NCBI GenBank assembly: GCA_964458325.1
Contig: CAYWIM010000004.1
Span: 26,270-90,269, forward strand
Direction of reading: 5' to 3'
DNA length: 64,000 nt
Source of the DNA: JAGMXM01 sp964458325
GTDB lineage: Bacteria > Verrucomicrobiota > Verrucomicrobiia > Limisphaerales > UBA1319
The notes below the pieces were generated by a model. It ran no database searches. It was not told the origin of the DNA and was given only the letters and a program-made list of their open reading frames with translations. The position numbers were made by a program, and so were the translations under genes. Shown here in pieces: positions 42,835 to 50,412 of this stretch. The number at the start of each line of letters is the position of its first letter. The first letter of the stretch is position 1.

Positions 42835-45416
42835 TCGATCAGCCAGAGTTGGGAGCTTTGGAGCCATCCGATGCGGCCGGCGGCATCGCGGGCCTGGAGC
42901 CAGTCGTTCTGGCGATCCAGGATGCGGACCTCGGCGCCGTCGCGGAGATGGAAATGGATGCGAGCCTCTTCGAGCGGGCCGTATCGGGCGGAGGCGTCAT
43001 CGATGACGACCACGGCCCCGGCGGATCGGAAGTGCCGATGCGCAGCCAGGGCGAGGCCGATGGCGAGAGCGAGCGTGGCGCCTGCCAGCGTCCAGGTTGC
43101 CCGCCGCCACGGGGCTGGCCGGGCCGGATTCCAGAGGCCGGCAGCGGCCAGGATCAGCCACGCCCAAAAGGAGGCCGCGGCGGCGAGCGTCCATTCATCG
43201 AGCGTGAGCCAGCCGAGCCATGCCCACCATCGCGATTCGCCGGGGGCGGCCGGCGTGCCGATCCGGGCTCGGGCGAGCTTGAGATTGGCGCGCATGTCGC
43301 GGTCGCGAGGGGCGATGCGCAAGCCGATTCGGTAACAGGCGATGGCTTTGCCGATTTGATCCGCCTTGAGGCAAGCGTTGCCGAGGTTGAAAAGCAGGGC
43401 GGGCGAGGCCAGGCCGCTCTGGCGGATCTCCTCATAGCCTTGGATGGCCTCGGCGAACTGGCCTTGGGCATAGGATCGATTGGCGGCATCGAAAGCCGCG
43501 TCCGCCCGAGCCGCGCGGGCGGCCCCTGCGTCGAAAAAGAGGCAGGCGAGCAGGATCAAGCTCAAATTGCGCAGGGCGGCGAACGCGGTCTCGACCTTGG
43601 GCACCTGGAAGAAGAGGCCCTCCTGGATCTGGGCGGGGGCGTAGCGGGCCTGGTTGCATTTCTGGAAGAGGTCGTGCAAGAGGGCGCAGGTTTCCTCGGG
43701 CACGGCGCGGGGCCGGAGGTGCTCCTCGATGACGGACTCGGTGATCGAGGAGGCGGGCAAGTCGATTCGCTCGCCGATCTGTTCCTGGAGCAGCCGGAAG
43801 AGCGCGGCATAAAAGGACTCGGCCTGATTCAGCTCGGCCATCTGGCGCAGGTCCAGCAGGCCATCGGCGACCAGGCGCGAGACATCGCGCTGGCGGCGCA
43901 AACGGGGGTTGCGATGCCATTGGTCGTGGCGCAGGCGGCGGATCCGCAAGCCCAGCCAGAGAGCGATGGGCGCGAGCTGGAGCAGGAGGAACCAGGGCTG
44001 GCCAAGCAGCGGCGGCGATGCGGGTTCGAGGATGCCCGGATGGAGCCGGATCGGCGCGATATCGGGCGGCTCGGCCTGCGCATCCGGGTTTGCACCCGGC
44101 CCAGCCGAAGGGCTCGAGAGCGCGGTCCCGCCGCCCGAGGGCCCCGGGCGCACCACCAAGGGCACGGGCATGCCAGCCAGCGTCCGATACGCCTTCTCAT
44201 CCGGATCGAAATAGCTCCAGGTCAGGGCGGGCAGCTCGCGCAGGTCGGCCTTTTGGGGAACCAGGACCAGCTCGAACACCTTGGCGCCTTCGAGCCCGAG
44301 CGGATCGGCGGTTTCGACCCGGCTCGTGGGCGGGTAGAGCTTGAAATCGGGCCATTTCCAGTCCGGCAGCCGCAGGGCTTCGAGGGGGCCGCGGCCTGTG
44401 AGGCGGACGCGGACCGTGATCGGGTCGCCGACGGCCACATTGGTCGGGCTGGCCTCGACCGCCATCTGGAAGCGACCGACAGCGCCGCTGAAATCGGGGG
44501 GGGCGTTCGTCGCCGGCAGGGGCAGGACGCGCACCGCGAGCGGCTCGCTGACGATCTGCATGTTCTGCATTTGCACCCGCGGCCCGAAGAAATCCTCGAA
44601 CGGATCGCGGTCGAAAGGGAAGCCGGGATTGACGCGGGAGCGGCTGGCGGGAGCGACGGGGACGGCGGCGGCGCAGATGGCAGGCCCGAGCGTCAGCGTC
44701 CCGGTCCGGGCAGCGCTGACCGCAGCTTTGAACGTCACGACCATGTAGACCCGGTTGCTGACTGCCGCGCGGGATTCCGTGGGCCGGCCCAGCGGGCCAA
44801 CCGTGAATCCCTCCGCCGCCAGCTCGGGCGCCGACTGCAGCTGCGGCGCCGCGCCCAGCCGGGTATCGAGGAAAAAAAGACGGATCTCGACCGGCACGGC
44901 TTCCCCGAGATAGAGCGCCGGCTTGGGCAGATGGAGCTGGCTGAAGGCCAATCGAGGCGCCGCCGCCCCGGCGGCGCCGCCCGCGGCTGCGCCCGCCACG
45001 ACCTTGATTCGGATCGGCTGGCTGGCCAGGGCCTTGCCTTCCGCGGTGATCCGGAGGGCCGGAATCACGAACTCTCCAGCTGACAGAGGGGTGATCTGAA
45101 AACTGTGGGTCACCGACGAGGCCATGCGGCCGTTGACGAAACTGAACTGTTGCGAGGGTCCGATGTACCGGATGTTGAGCCCTTTGATGGCCGGGATCGC
45201 TGGCGCCGGCACCGATCCGGCGCCTTCACACACGAGGGATAGCGTCGCGCTCTCGCCCAACGTAATCAGGTCGCGGTCGAGCCCGGCGGTCATCGTGACC
45301 TGGGCGCTGGCATGGGAAAGCCAGGCCAGCAGGAGCCATAGCCCCCACCCCGCGGCGCCCAAGCCGCTATCCCGGCGGAATCGACCCCGCCCTGTTATCA
45401 GCCTCAACCACCACAT
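42831..45416 (-). CDS. BatD-BatE fusion: exported beta-domain protein with TPR and SH3 domains
   Basis: An 861-aa envelope protein. A signal sequence or anchor (LGAAGWGLWLLLAWLSHASAQ) is followed by a BatD/'oxygen tolerance' region with VTMTAGLDRDLITLGESATLSL and three or more Ig-like beta domains, the last near residue 300-430. A transmembrane helix follows (FLLLQLAPIALWLGL) and a cytoplasmic helical stretch. A second hydrophobic segment leads into TPR-like repeats (DAANRSYAQGQFAEAIQGYE, LFNLGNACLKADQIGKAIACYRIGLRIAPRD). Two more membrane helices come next, and a C-terminal bacterial SH3 domain (EVRILDRQNDWLQARDAAGRIGWLQSSQLW). TPR plus SH3 is the layout of BatE. The ATG at 45416 is preferred; 45443 is possible. 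BatA, BatB and MoxR are not upstream. Confidence 0.85.
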   Translation of the reverse strand: MWWLRLITGRGRFRRDSGLGAAGWGLWLLLAWLSHASAQVTMTAGLDRDLITLGESATLSLVCEGAGSVPAPAIPAIKGLNIRYIGPSQQFSFVNGRMASSVTHSFQITPLSAGEFVIPALRITAEGKALASQPIRIKVVAGAAAGGAAGAAAPRLAFSQLHLPKPALYLGEAVPVEIRLFFLDTRLGAAPQLQSAPELAAEGFTVGPLGRPTESRAAVSNRVYMVVTFKAAVSAARTGTLTLGPAICAAAVPVAPASRSRVNPGFPFDRDPFEDFFGPRVQMQNMQIVSEPLAVRVLPLPATNAPPDFSGAVGRFQMAVEASPTNVAVGDPITVRVRLTGRGPLEALRLPDWKWPDFKLYPPTSRVETADPLGLEGAKVFELVLVPQKADLRELPALTWSYFDPDEKAYRTLAGMPVPLVVRPGPSGGGTALSSPSAGPGANPDAQAEPPDIAPIRLHPGILEPASPPLLGQPWFLLLQLAPIALWLGLRIRRLRHDQWHRNPRLRRQRDVSRLVADGLLDLRQMAELNQAESFYAALFRLLQEQIGERIDLPASSITESVIEEHLRPRAVPEETCALLHDLFQKCNQARYAPAQIQEGLFFQVPKVETAFAALRNLSLILLACLFFDAGAARAARADAAFDAANRSYAQGQFAEAIQGYEEIRQSGLASPALLFNLGNACLKADQIGKAIACYRIGLRIAPRDRDMRANLKLARARIGTPAAPGESRWWAWLGWLTLDEWTLAAAASFWAWLILAAAGLWNPARPAPWRRATWTLAGATLALAIGLALAAHRHFRSAGAVVVIDDASARYGPLEEARIHFHLRDGAEVRILDRQNDWLQARDAAGRIGWLQSSQLWLIE

Positions 45417-45510
45417 CGTGTCCCTGACATAGGGTCTGTGCAAAAATTACTTCCGATTTTGGCGGGAGCGCCGCCGGGCGCAAGCGCGAATTCGAGGCAA
45501 CCTCTGGCTC

Positions 45511-45535
45511 GCAGCCGACGAGGTGACGAGGCGGA
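45511..45535 (+). repeat. Half copy of a hairpin-type interspersed repeat
   Basis: This 25-nt stretch (beginning GCAGCCGACGAGGTGACGAG) differs at only a few bases from the reverse complement of the right arm of the inverted repeat at 60484-60554. It lies just before the 37-nt direct repeat that borders the toxin-antitoxin genes. Confidence 0.45.
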
Positions 45536-45544
45536 GGTCGATGG

Positions 45545-45581
45545 AATTGTCAGTTTTTTGGACCCCATTGTTTTCTCTGCG
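45545..45581 (+). repeat. 37-nt direct repeat, left copy, flanking the toxin-antitoxin pair
   Basis: The 37-nt sequence has a core GACCCCATTG and ends TTCTCTGCG. It matches 46562-46598 in the same orientation with five mismatches (32/37). The two copies bracket the MazE/VapC genes. Confidence 0.7.
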
Positions 45582-45648
45582 CGGCGCCCTGTCGTTGCCG
45601 GAGGCCACACTACCGTTCCTGGAGGTGTCCCGGAATTCAAATCGCGCC

Positions 45649-45687
45649 TTGACGACTATTAATCATTGATCGATATTATTCAAGGAA
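45649..45687 (+). promoter_or_regulatory. Candidate promoter and ribosome binding site of the toxin-antitoxin operon
   Basis: TTGACG at 45649-45654 is followed after 19 nt by TATTAT (45674-45679), then AAGGAA at 45682-45687 directly before the ATG at 45689. The very short leader, AT-rich repeats around TTAATCATTGATCGATATTA and the AbrB-type antitoxin suggest autoregulation at this site. Confidence 0.35.
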
Positions 45688-45688
45688 T

Positions 45689-45958
45689 ATGACAACAACC
45701 TTGACCGGCAAGAACCAAATCACGGTCCCCGCTGAAATCACTCAGAAATTGGGGCTGACGCCGGGGACGCAGTTCGATTGGGCGCTGGGCGACCAGCCGA
45801 ATCAAATCACCATCACCATCAAGCCCACGCGTAAGCAACTCCTCCAACGCGTCCGCGAACTGGGGCGCAAGGCCCAACGTCCCGGCGTGGACGAAGTCGC
45901 CGAGTTCGTCAAGTGGCGGGAGGATGACGACCAACTGCGGCAGGACGCGCTCGAATGA
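45689..45958 (+). CDS. AbrB/MazE-type antitoxin
   Basis: An 89-aa protein. The N-terminal SpoVT/AbrB swapped-hairpin DNA-binding domain is MTTTLTGKNQITVPAEITQKLGLTPGTQFDW and what follows to about residue 48. The C-terminal half is acidic and helical (EVAEFVKWREDDDQLRQDALE), the part expected to wrap the toxin. Its stop overlaps the toxin ATG (ATGA), the classic antitoxin-first coupling. It should neutralise the PIN toxin and repress its own promoter. Confidence 0.88.
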   Translation: MTTTLTGKNQITVPAEITQKLGLTPGTQFDWALGDQPNQITITIKPTRKQLLQRVRELGRKAQRPGVDEVAEFVKWREDDDQLRQDALE

Positions 45959-46395
45959 CCCCTCTCTTCCTGTTGGACACCTCCGCGCTCTTCGCCCATT
46001 GCCTGGAAGAACCGGGGGGTGACACGGTCGAAACCATCCTGGAGCCATTCCCCGGCGAAGTGCGGATCAGCGTCGTGACCTGGCTGGAGTTCAAGCTCAG
46101 GCTCGACGAAATCCATCCCATCGCCAAGGCCCGCCGGGAAATCCTCGCCTGCTATGCCGAACTCCTGGACGATCCGGAGCCGGTGACCCCAGACGTGGCT
46201 GACGCCGCCTATGACCTGCGCCATCAGGCTGTCGGCCGGATTCCCAATGCCGACGCCCTCATCGCTGCCACCGCGATGGTGAAAGGAGCCACGCTGGTCC
46301 ACCGCGACCCCCATCTCTCCGCCATCCCGGCGAAACTGGTGAAGCAAATCGTTCTTCCGGCCCCATCGAAACCGCGTTCATTCACCCAACCGTGA
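45955..46395 (+). CDS. PIN-domain ribonuclease toxin (VapC-like)
   Basis: A 146-aa PIN-fold toxin. The four acidic residues expected for Mg-dependent RNA cleavage are visible: D8 (LFLLDTSAL), E45 (VTWLEFKL), D100 (IPNADALIAATA) and D118 (HRDPHL). The length is normal for VapC. The pairing with an AbrB-type antitoxin is a common VapBC subtype. The module is bracketed by 37-nt direct repeats and sits upstream of the BatD-BatE gene on the other strand. Confidence 0.9.
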   Translation: MTPLFLLDTSALFAHCLEEPGGDTVETILEPFPGEVRISVVTWLEFKLRLDEIHPIAKARREILACYAELLDDPEPVTPDVADAAYDLRHQAVGRIPNADALIAATAMVKGATLVHRDPHLSAIPAKLVKQIVLPAPSKPRSFTQP

Positions 46396-46561
46396 CACCC
46401 AGCCGTCATTGGAACGGTGTCCAAGATTCGTAGTCTGCGGGCGGGCGGAGGCGGCGCGGCGGTTGCCCCGGCCGCGGTTCGCGACGGAGGCGGGGATGAA
46501 ACGATGGAGGTCAGGGACCATCGCGGCAAGCGGCGAGGGTCCGCGGTGGCGAGGAGAAGAC

Positions 46562-46598
46562 AATTGTCAATTATTTAGACCCCATTGCATTCTCTGCG
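46562..46598 (+). repeat. 37-nt direct repeat, right copy, flanking the toxin-antitoxin pair
   Basis: Same orientation as 45545-45581 and 32 of 37 bases identical, with an unbroken GACCCCATTG core. It lies between the toxin gene and the terminator of the adjacent minus-strand gene. Confidence 0.7.
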
Positions 46599-46604
46599 AA
46601 CCTG

Positions 46605-46638
46605 CGCCAAAACGGCGGCTCCTTGTGAGAGCCGCCGT
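46605..46638 (-). terminator. Intrinsic terminator of the chitobiase-fold/Ig protein gene
   Basis: A perfect 10-bp stem, ACGGCGGCTC (46612-46621) with GAGCCGCCGT (46629-46638), and a 7-nt loop. In the minus-strand RNA the stem is followed by UUUUGGCG, and it lies 23 nt after the stop at 46662. Confidence 0.85.
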
Positions 46639-46661
46639 CGCGTTGTTGGATGTATCGATGC

Positions 46662-49600
46662 CTACGGCAGGCAAACCGCACGGTAGAACCTGACAGGGAT
46701 ATCCACCGTGTTCGTGTCAATGAACAGGAATGGCGAGGTGTTGGTCGTTTGCCATGACCAGTCCATAAGATTGGTGGAGGTCTGGATCGCATAGCGGCCG
46801 CCTGGCACGCCGTCGATGCCAATCTGCGCCTGATTCCCGACCAGCCTCAGGTTCAGGCTGGCCCCCATCGTAGAATAGACCGCCAGCACGGCATTGCTGC
46901 TGACCGTGACGCCCACTGCGTTGGACACCATGACGCTGTACATGCCGGCGTCAGCGAGATGGACATCCGTGATCTGGTAGGTACTGCCCACCGCGTTGGC
47001 GATGTTCGTCCCATTGAACCGCCATTGGTAGCTCGGCGGCGGCAAGGCATTCGCGGTCACGGAGAAGACCGCGACGGACCCGGTCTGCACCATCAGGCTT
47101 TGAGGCTGGACCGTGATTTGCGGTGAGGTCATCAACGTCACGACCGCCACCTGGCTTGTCACCACGCCCATCGAGTTGGACACCACGACGTCGTAGGCGC
47201 CCACATAAGGCGCCTGGAAGTTCGTGCGCACATACGTTTGAGAAGAGGCGCCGGTGAGGAACACTCCGTCCTTGCGCCATGCATAACTGGGCTCGGGCGC
47301 ACCGACGGCCTCGACATGCAACACAAGGTCATATCCTGCGGCCACGGGCTGGCTCAAAGGCTGAAGCGTAATGGCCGGTGCGGCGGGATCCTGCATTAAT
47401 GCCAGATCCACCACCACGTTGGTGTCGCCATTCACCGCCACCAGGAATCCGTCCACCGTCCCCTGCCCATCGAGGACGTTCGTGCCGCCCATGCCGCTGA
47501 CCTGGTAGGTCAAGATCCGGGACTGGTTTGCGAACGGCCCCCACTTCAAGGTCCGGGCGGACGCGTTCCATTCGGCGGACGGGGTTACCGCAAACGGCGT
47601 GATGCCGTAGGGCACGGACTCCACCACCGTGTAGGCGCTTACGCTGCCGGAAGGCGCCGCTTCGAGCCGCACCAGGGGGGCGTAACCGGGGCTGTTGGCC
47701 ACGCTGCGCGTCACGGTCAGCGTGTTCGTGCTGGCCACTGGTTGATAATATCCCACGATCGCATCGCTGGGAGTATGTCCGGCCAGGAAGGCTCGCACCC
47801 GCAGCATGGTATCGCCGGTAAACTGGAACGGGCCGCCATAGAGCGCCGAGTTGGCCGTCGGCGCCGTGCCGTCCAGCGTGTAGCGCAACTGCGCCAAACC
47901 GTTCGCGCAGTGTGCCGCGACCGTTACCGGCAGGCCGTTGGCAGCCTGGGGCGTCAGGGTGGGCGTAGGCAATTTGACGGGCTGTGTCGGCGCCAAGCCG
48001 TCTCCCGATGGGATCACCACCAGATTGCTCTGGCCGGTGATGGACGATGAGCTGCCGTCCACGCTCACCTGCCCCTCGCCTGTGAACGTCCCGGCCATCC
48101 CCGCCAGTTGATAGTCCATCACCACCGTCTGGTTTGTGAACGGCCCCCATTTCAATGTTCGGCTGGTGCTGTTCCACACCGCGTTCTGTGTAAAGCTCGA
48201 CGGCGACAATCCCGGCGGCACCGTCTCCGTGACTGCGTAGCACCGCACATTTCCCTGCAACGCCGCCGTCAGTGTCACCTGCGGCGCGGCGTTTGTGTTC
48301 GACGGGATGGTGCGAGCCACCACGGCGGAAGATCCCGAGTCATTGGTCAACGCGCCGAAATATCCCCGCGACGCGTCGCTCGGCAGCCAGCCGGTTAGGA
48401 ATGCGCGGGCGCGCAACGTGGTCATGCTACTCAACGAGAGTGCGCATGTGTAGAGCGCCGAGTTCGTCGTCGGCACGGTGCCATCCGTCGTGTAACGGAT
48501 TTCCACACCCGCCACGGCGTGGGTGATACTGACCTCTACTGGCAATGTGACGCTCATGGCCGGCGACAGGGCCGGTGCGGGCAGCTTCGATGGGCTTGTG
48601 GGGATCCATGCCCCATTGGTGCCCGCCGCGATCACAAGGTTGGTCCCGCCTGTATCGATACCTTCGCCATCACGGCTCCAGCGCGACGTCACCGTGTTCG
48701 TTCCCGCGGGGCCGGTGGCCTGATAGGTGAAGATCAGCCCGTTTGTGTCGAAGAACGGCCCCCAGCGAACCACACCGTTGCTCCACACGCCCCCGCTACT
48801 CACTCCGGACACCGTCACGCCCGTCGGCAGGATCTCCTCAAACGCATGGCACACCGCGCCCGTGCCCGGGCTCAAGCCGATGCTCATGACCGGAGCCCAA
48901 GCCGTGTTGGCGTCCACCGACCGTGCCAGGACCGGCGCCGCCGCGGGCGCGTCCCCGTAAGTCACCGTGCTGGCCGTGCTGGGCAGCCAGCCGTCCAGGA
49001 AAGCCCGCGCCCGGATCACCACTCCGGTAGTGAAATGCAACGTCCCGGTGTAGGGCGTCGAGGCTGGGGTTGGCAACGTTCCATCCAACGTGTAATGGAT
49101 CGTCGCCGCGGGCGTGTCGCAGGTCATCACCACGTCCGCCACCGCGGTTCGGTTGTCCGGCGTCACCGTGATTTCGTCCACATTCACCATCATGTCGGCG
49201 GCGGCTTCGATGCGCAGTGTGTTGGCCGTTCCCCGGTTCAACATCACCCGTTGGATCAACACGCTCCAGGTGGTCCAACTGTCCGTTGCAGCGAACGTCG
49301 CCGAGTTAGCGGCCCCGTTCACCACCAGGCGGCCCGCGCCCGATGACATCCCATTCACATAACGGATGGCCACCGTGGCGGCCCCGCCTGCACCTCCGTC
49401 CACGTTGTCAAACCGGAGCACCCCCGTGGAGTTGGTGAAGATAACAAACCCTGTGCCGTTGTAGCCGGCGTTGGTCGACGCCACCATCACGCCCTGCACC
49501 AGCGTGGCCGATTCGGCCTGGAGCGCCAGCGATGCGATCACCGGCGCGGTTACCTTCGAGGGCGGCGCCGGCACGCTGGGATCCGATGTGTCCAGCACCG

Positions 49601-50375
49601 TGGCGGTGGATTCCGCCGGCTCGAACTTCCACCGGCCGTCCGCCCACGACATGCCCCCCACTTGATAACTGCCTGGCCTGCCGTTCACACGGTACGACAC
49701 CGTGACCGACGGCGTGTTCGTGTAGGGTCCCCAGCGCACCACGCCCAACTCCGGCAGCCATTGGCCCCCGCCCGTGATGTTCCCGGGCGATACCGCCCTA
49801 GGCAGCCGCTCCTCGATCGTGTAGCACTCCACATTGCTCGCGCCCTCGACGCTCACGCTCACCAATGGCAAAGCGTTCTCGGGCTCATTCGTGACCGTGC
49901 GATAATACCCCATGTCCGTTCGCGTGGCCGGCTCCACATAATACGCGTACACCGTGCCGCTGGGATCCATGCCGTCCTTGAACGCCCGCGCCCGCAAAAA
50001 CGTGAGGTCGGTGAACATCAGATTCGTGACGAACACGGGGGACGTCACCGACGGCACCGAGCCGTCCAACGTGTAACGGATCACGGCGTCCGGCGTGTCG
50101 CTGGACAACGCTACTCTCACCGGAACCGCCGCGCCCGAAGCTGGAGTGCACACCGGATCGGCCACCACATCCGCCTGTACGGATAATGCGGCAGACACCA
50201 GGGAAAAAGCCGCCACCTGCCCTATGCAGGATGCTCCATACCGGATACCGGATAAGTCACGCCAGCATAACCGTTTGCCTGCTTGCCAAGCCCCCCCGCC
50301 TCTTCGGCGGAAAAGCCGCTGGCAGAGCAGGCGTAAGCACCTTGCCATGCCGGGAGGCCAATGTTGTGGATTCAT
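46662..50375 (-). CDS. Large exported protein with chitobiase-fold repeats, 'WGPF' modules and Ig-like domains
   Basis: A 1237-aa protein. The ATG at 50375 has an AAAGGGA site upstream, unusual in this window. A signal segment at about 51-68 (IGQVAAFSLVSAALSVQA) follows a basic leader. Four CHB_HEX_C-type domains carry IRYTLDGSVP-like cores at about 99, 426, 626 and 830. Each is followed by a ~75-aa module centred on WGP(F/Y) (215, 538, 743, 945). A carbohydrate-binding-like domain (about 285-405, LQAESATLVQG...VNVDEITVTP) is inserted after the first pair. Two Ig-like domains (about 1001-1080 and 1085-1167) precede a C-terminal module ending FYRAVCLP. No catalytic domain is seen, so an adhesion or polysaccharide-binding role is likely. 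Confidence 0.82.
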   Translation of the reverse strand: MNPQHWPPGMARCLRLLCQRLFRRRGGGAWQAGKRLCWRDLSGIRYGASCIGQVAAFSLVSAALSVQADVVADPVCTPASGAAVPVRVALSSDTPDAVIRYTLDGSVPSVTSPVFVTNLMFTDLTFLRARAFKDGMDPSGTVYAYYVEPATRTDMGYYRTVTNEPENALPLVSVSVEGASNVECYTIEERLPRAVSPGNITGGGQWLPELGVVRWGPYTNTPSVTVSYRVNGRPGSYQVGGMSWADGRWKFEPAESTATVLDTSDPSVPAPPSKVTAPVIASLALQAESATLVQGVMVASTNAGYNGTGFVIFTNSTGVLRFDNVDGGAGGAATVAIRYVNGMSSGAGRLVVNGAANSATFAATDSWTTWSVLIQRVMLNRGTANTLRIEAAADMMVNVDEITVTPDNRTAVADVVMTCDTPAATIHYTLDGTLPTPASTPYTGTLHFTTGVVIRARAFLDGWLPSTASTVTYGDAPAAAPVLARSVDANTAWAPVMSIGLSPGTGAVCHAFEEILPTGVTVSGVSSGGVWSNGVVRWGPFFDTNGLIFTYQATGPAGTNTVTSRWSRDGEGIDTGGTNLVIAAGTNGAWIPTSPSKLPAPALSPAMSVTLPVEVSITHAVAGVEIRYTTDGTVPTTNSALYTCALSLSSMTTLRARAFLTGWLPSDASRGYFGALTNDSGSSAVVARTIPSNTNAAPQVTLTAALQGNVRCYAVTETVPPGLSPSSFTQNAVWNSTSRTLKWGPFTNQTVVMDYQLAGMAGTFTGEGQVSVDGSSSSITGQSNLVVIPSGDGLAPTQPVKLPTPTLTPQAANGLPVTVAAHCANGLAQLRYTLDGTAPTANSALYGGPFQFTGDTMLRVRAFLAGHTPSDAIVGYYQPVASTNTLTVTRSVANSPGYAPLVRLEAAPSGSVSAYTVVESVPYGITPFAVTPSAEWNASARTLKWGPFANQSRILTYQVSGMGGTNVLDGQGTVDGFLVAVNGDTNVVVDLALMQDPAAPAITLQPLSQPVAAGYDLVLHVEAVGAPEPSYAWRKDGVFLTGASSQTYVRTNFQAPYVGAYDVVVSNSMGVVTSQVAVVTLMTSPQITVQPQSLMVQTGSVAVFSVTANALPPPSYQWRFNGTNIANAVGSTYQITDVHLADAGMYSVMVSNAVGVTVSSNAVLAVYSTMGASLNLRLVGNQAQIGIDGVPGGRYAIQTSTNLMDWSWQTTNTSPFLFIDTNTVDIPVRFYRAVCLP

Positions 50376-50412
50376 ACGTCCCTTTCGGTTGAAGTTGAAA
50401 CGGGACGTTGGC

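Larger units (their letters stand above)
46396..46661. other. Intergenic region with repeat and terminator, no gene
   Basis: 266 bp after the PIN toxin. It holds a GC-rich stretch with a weak GACACC/GGTGTC inverted repeat near 46393-46418, the right 37-nt direct repeat and the terminator of the minus-strand gene. No coding region is supported. Confidence 0.5.
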
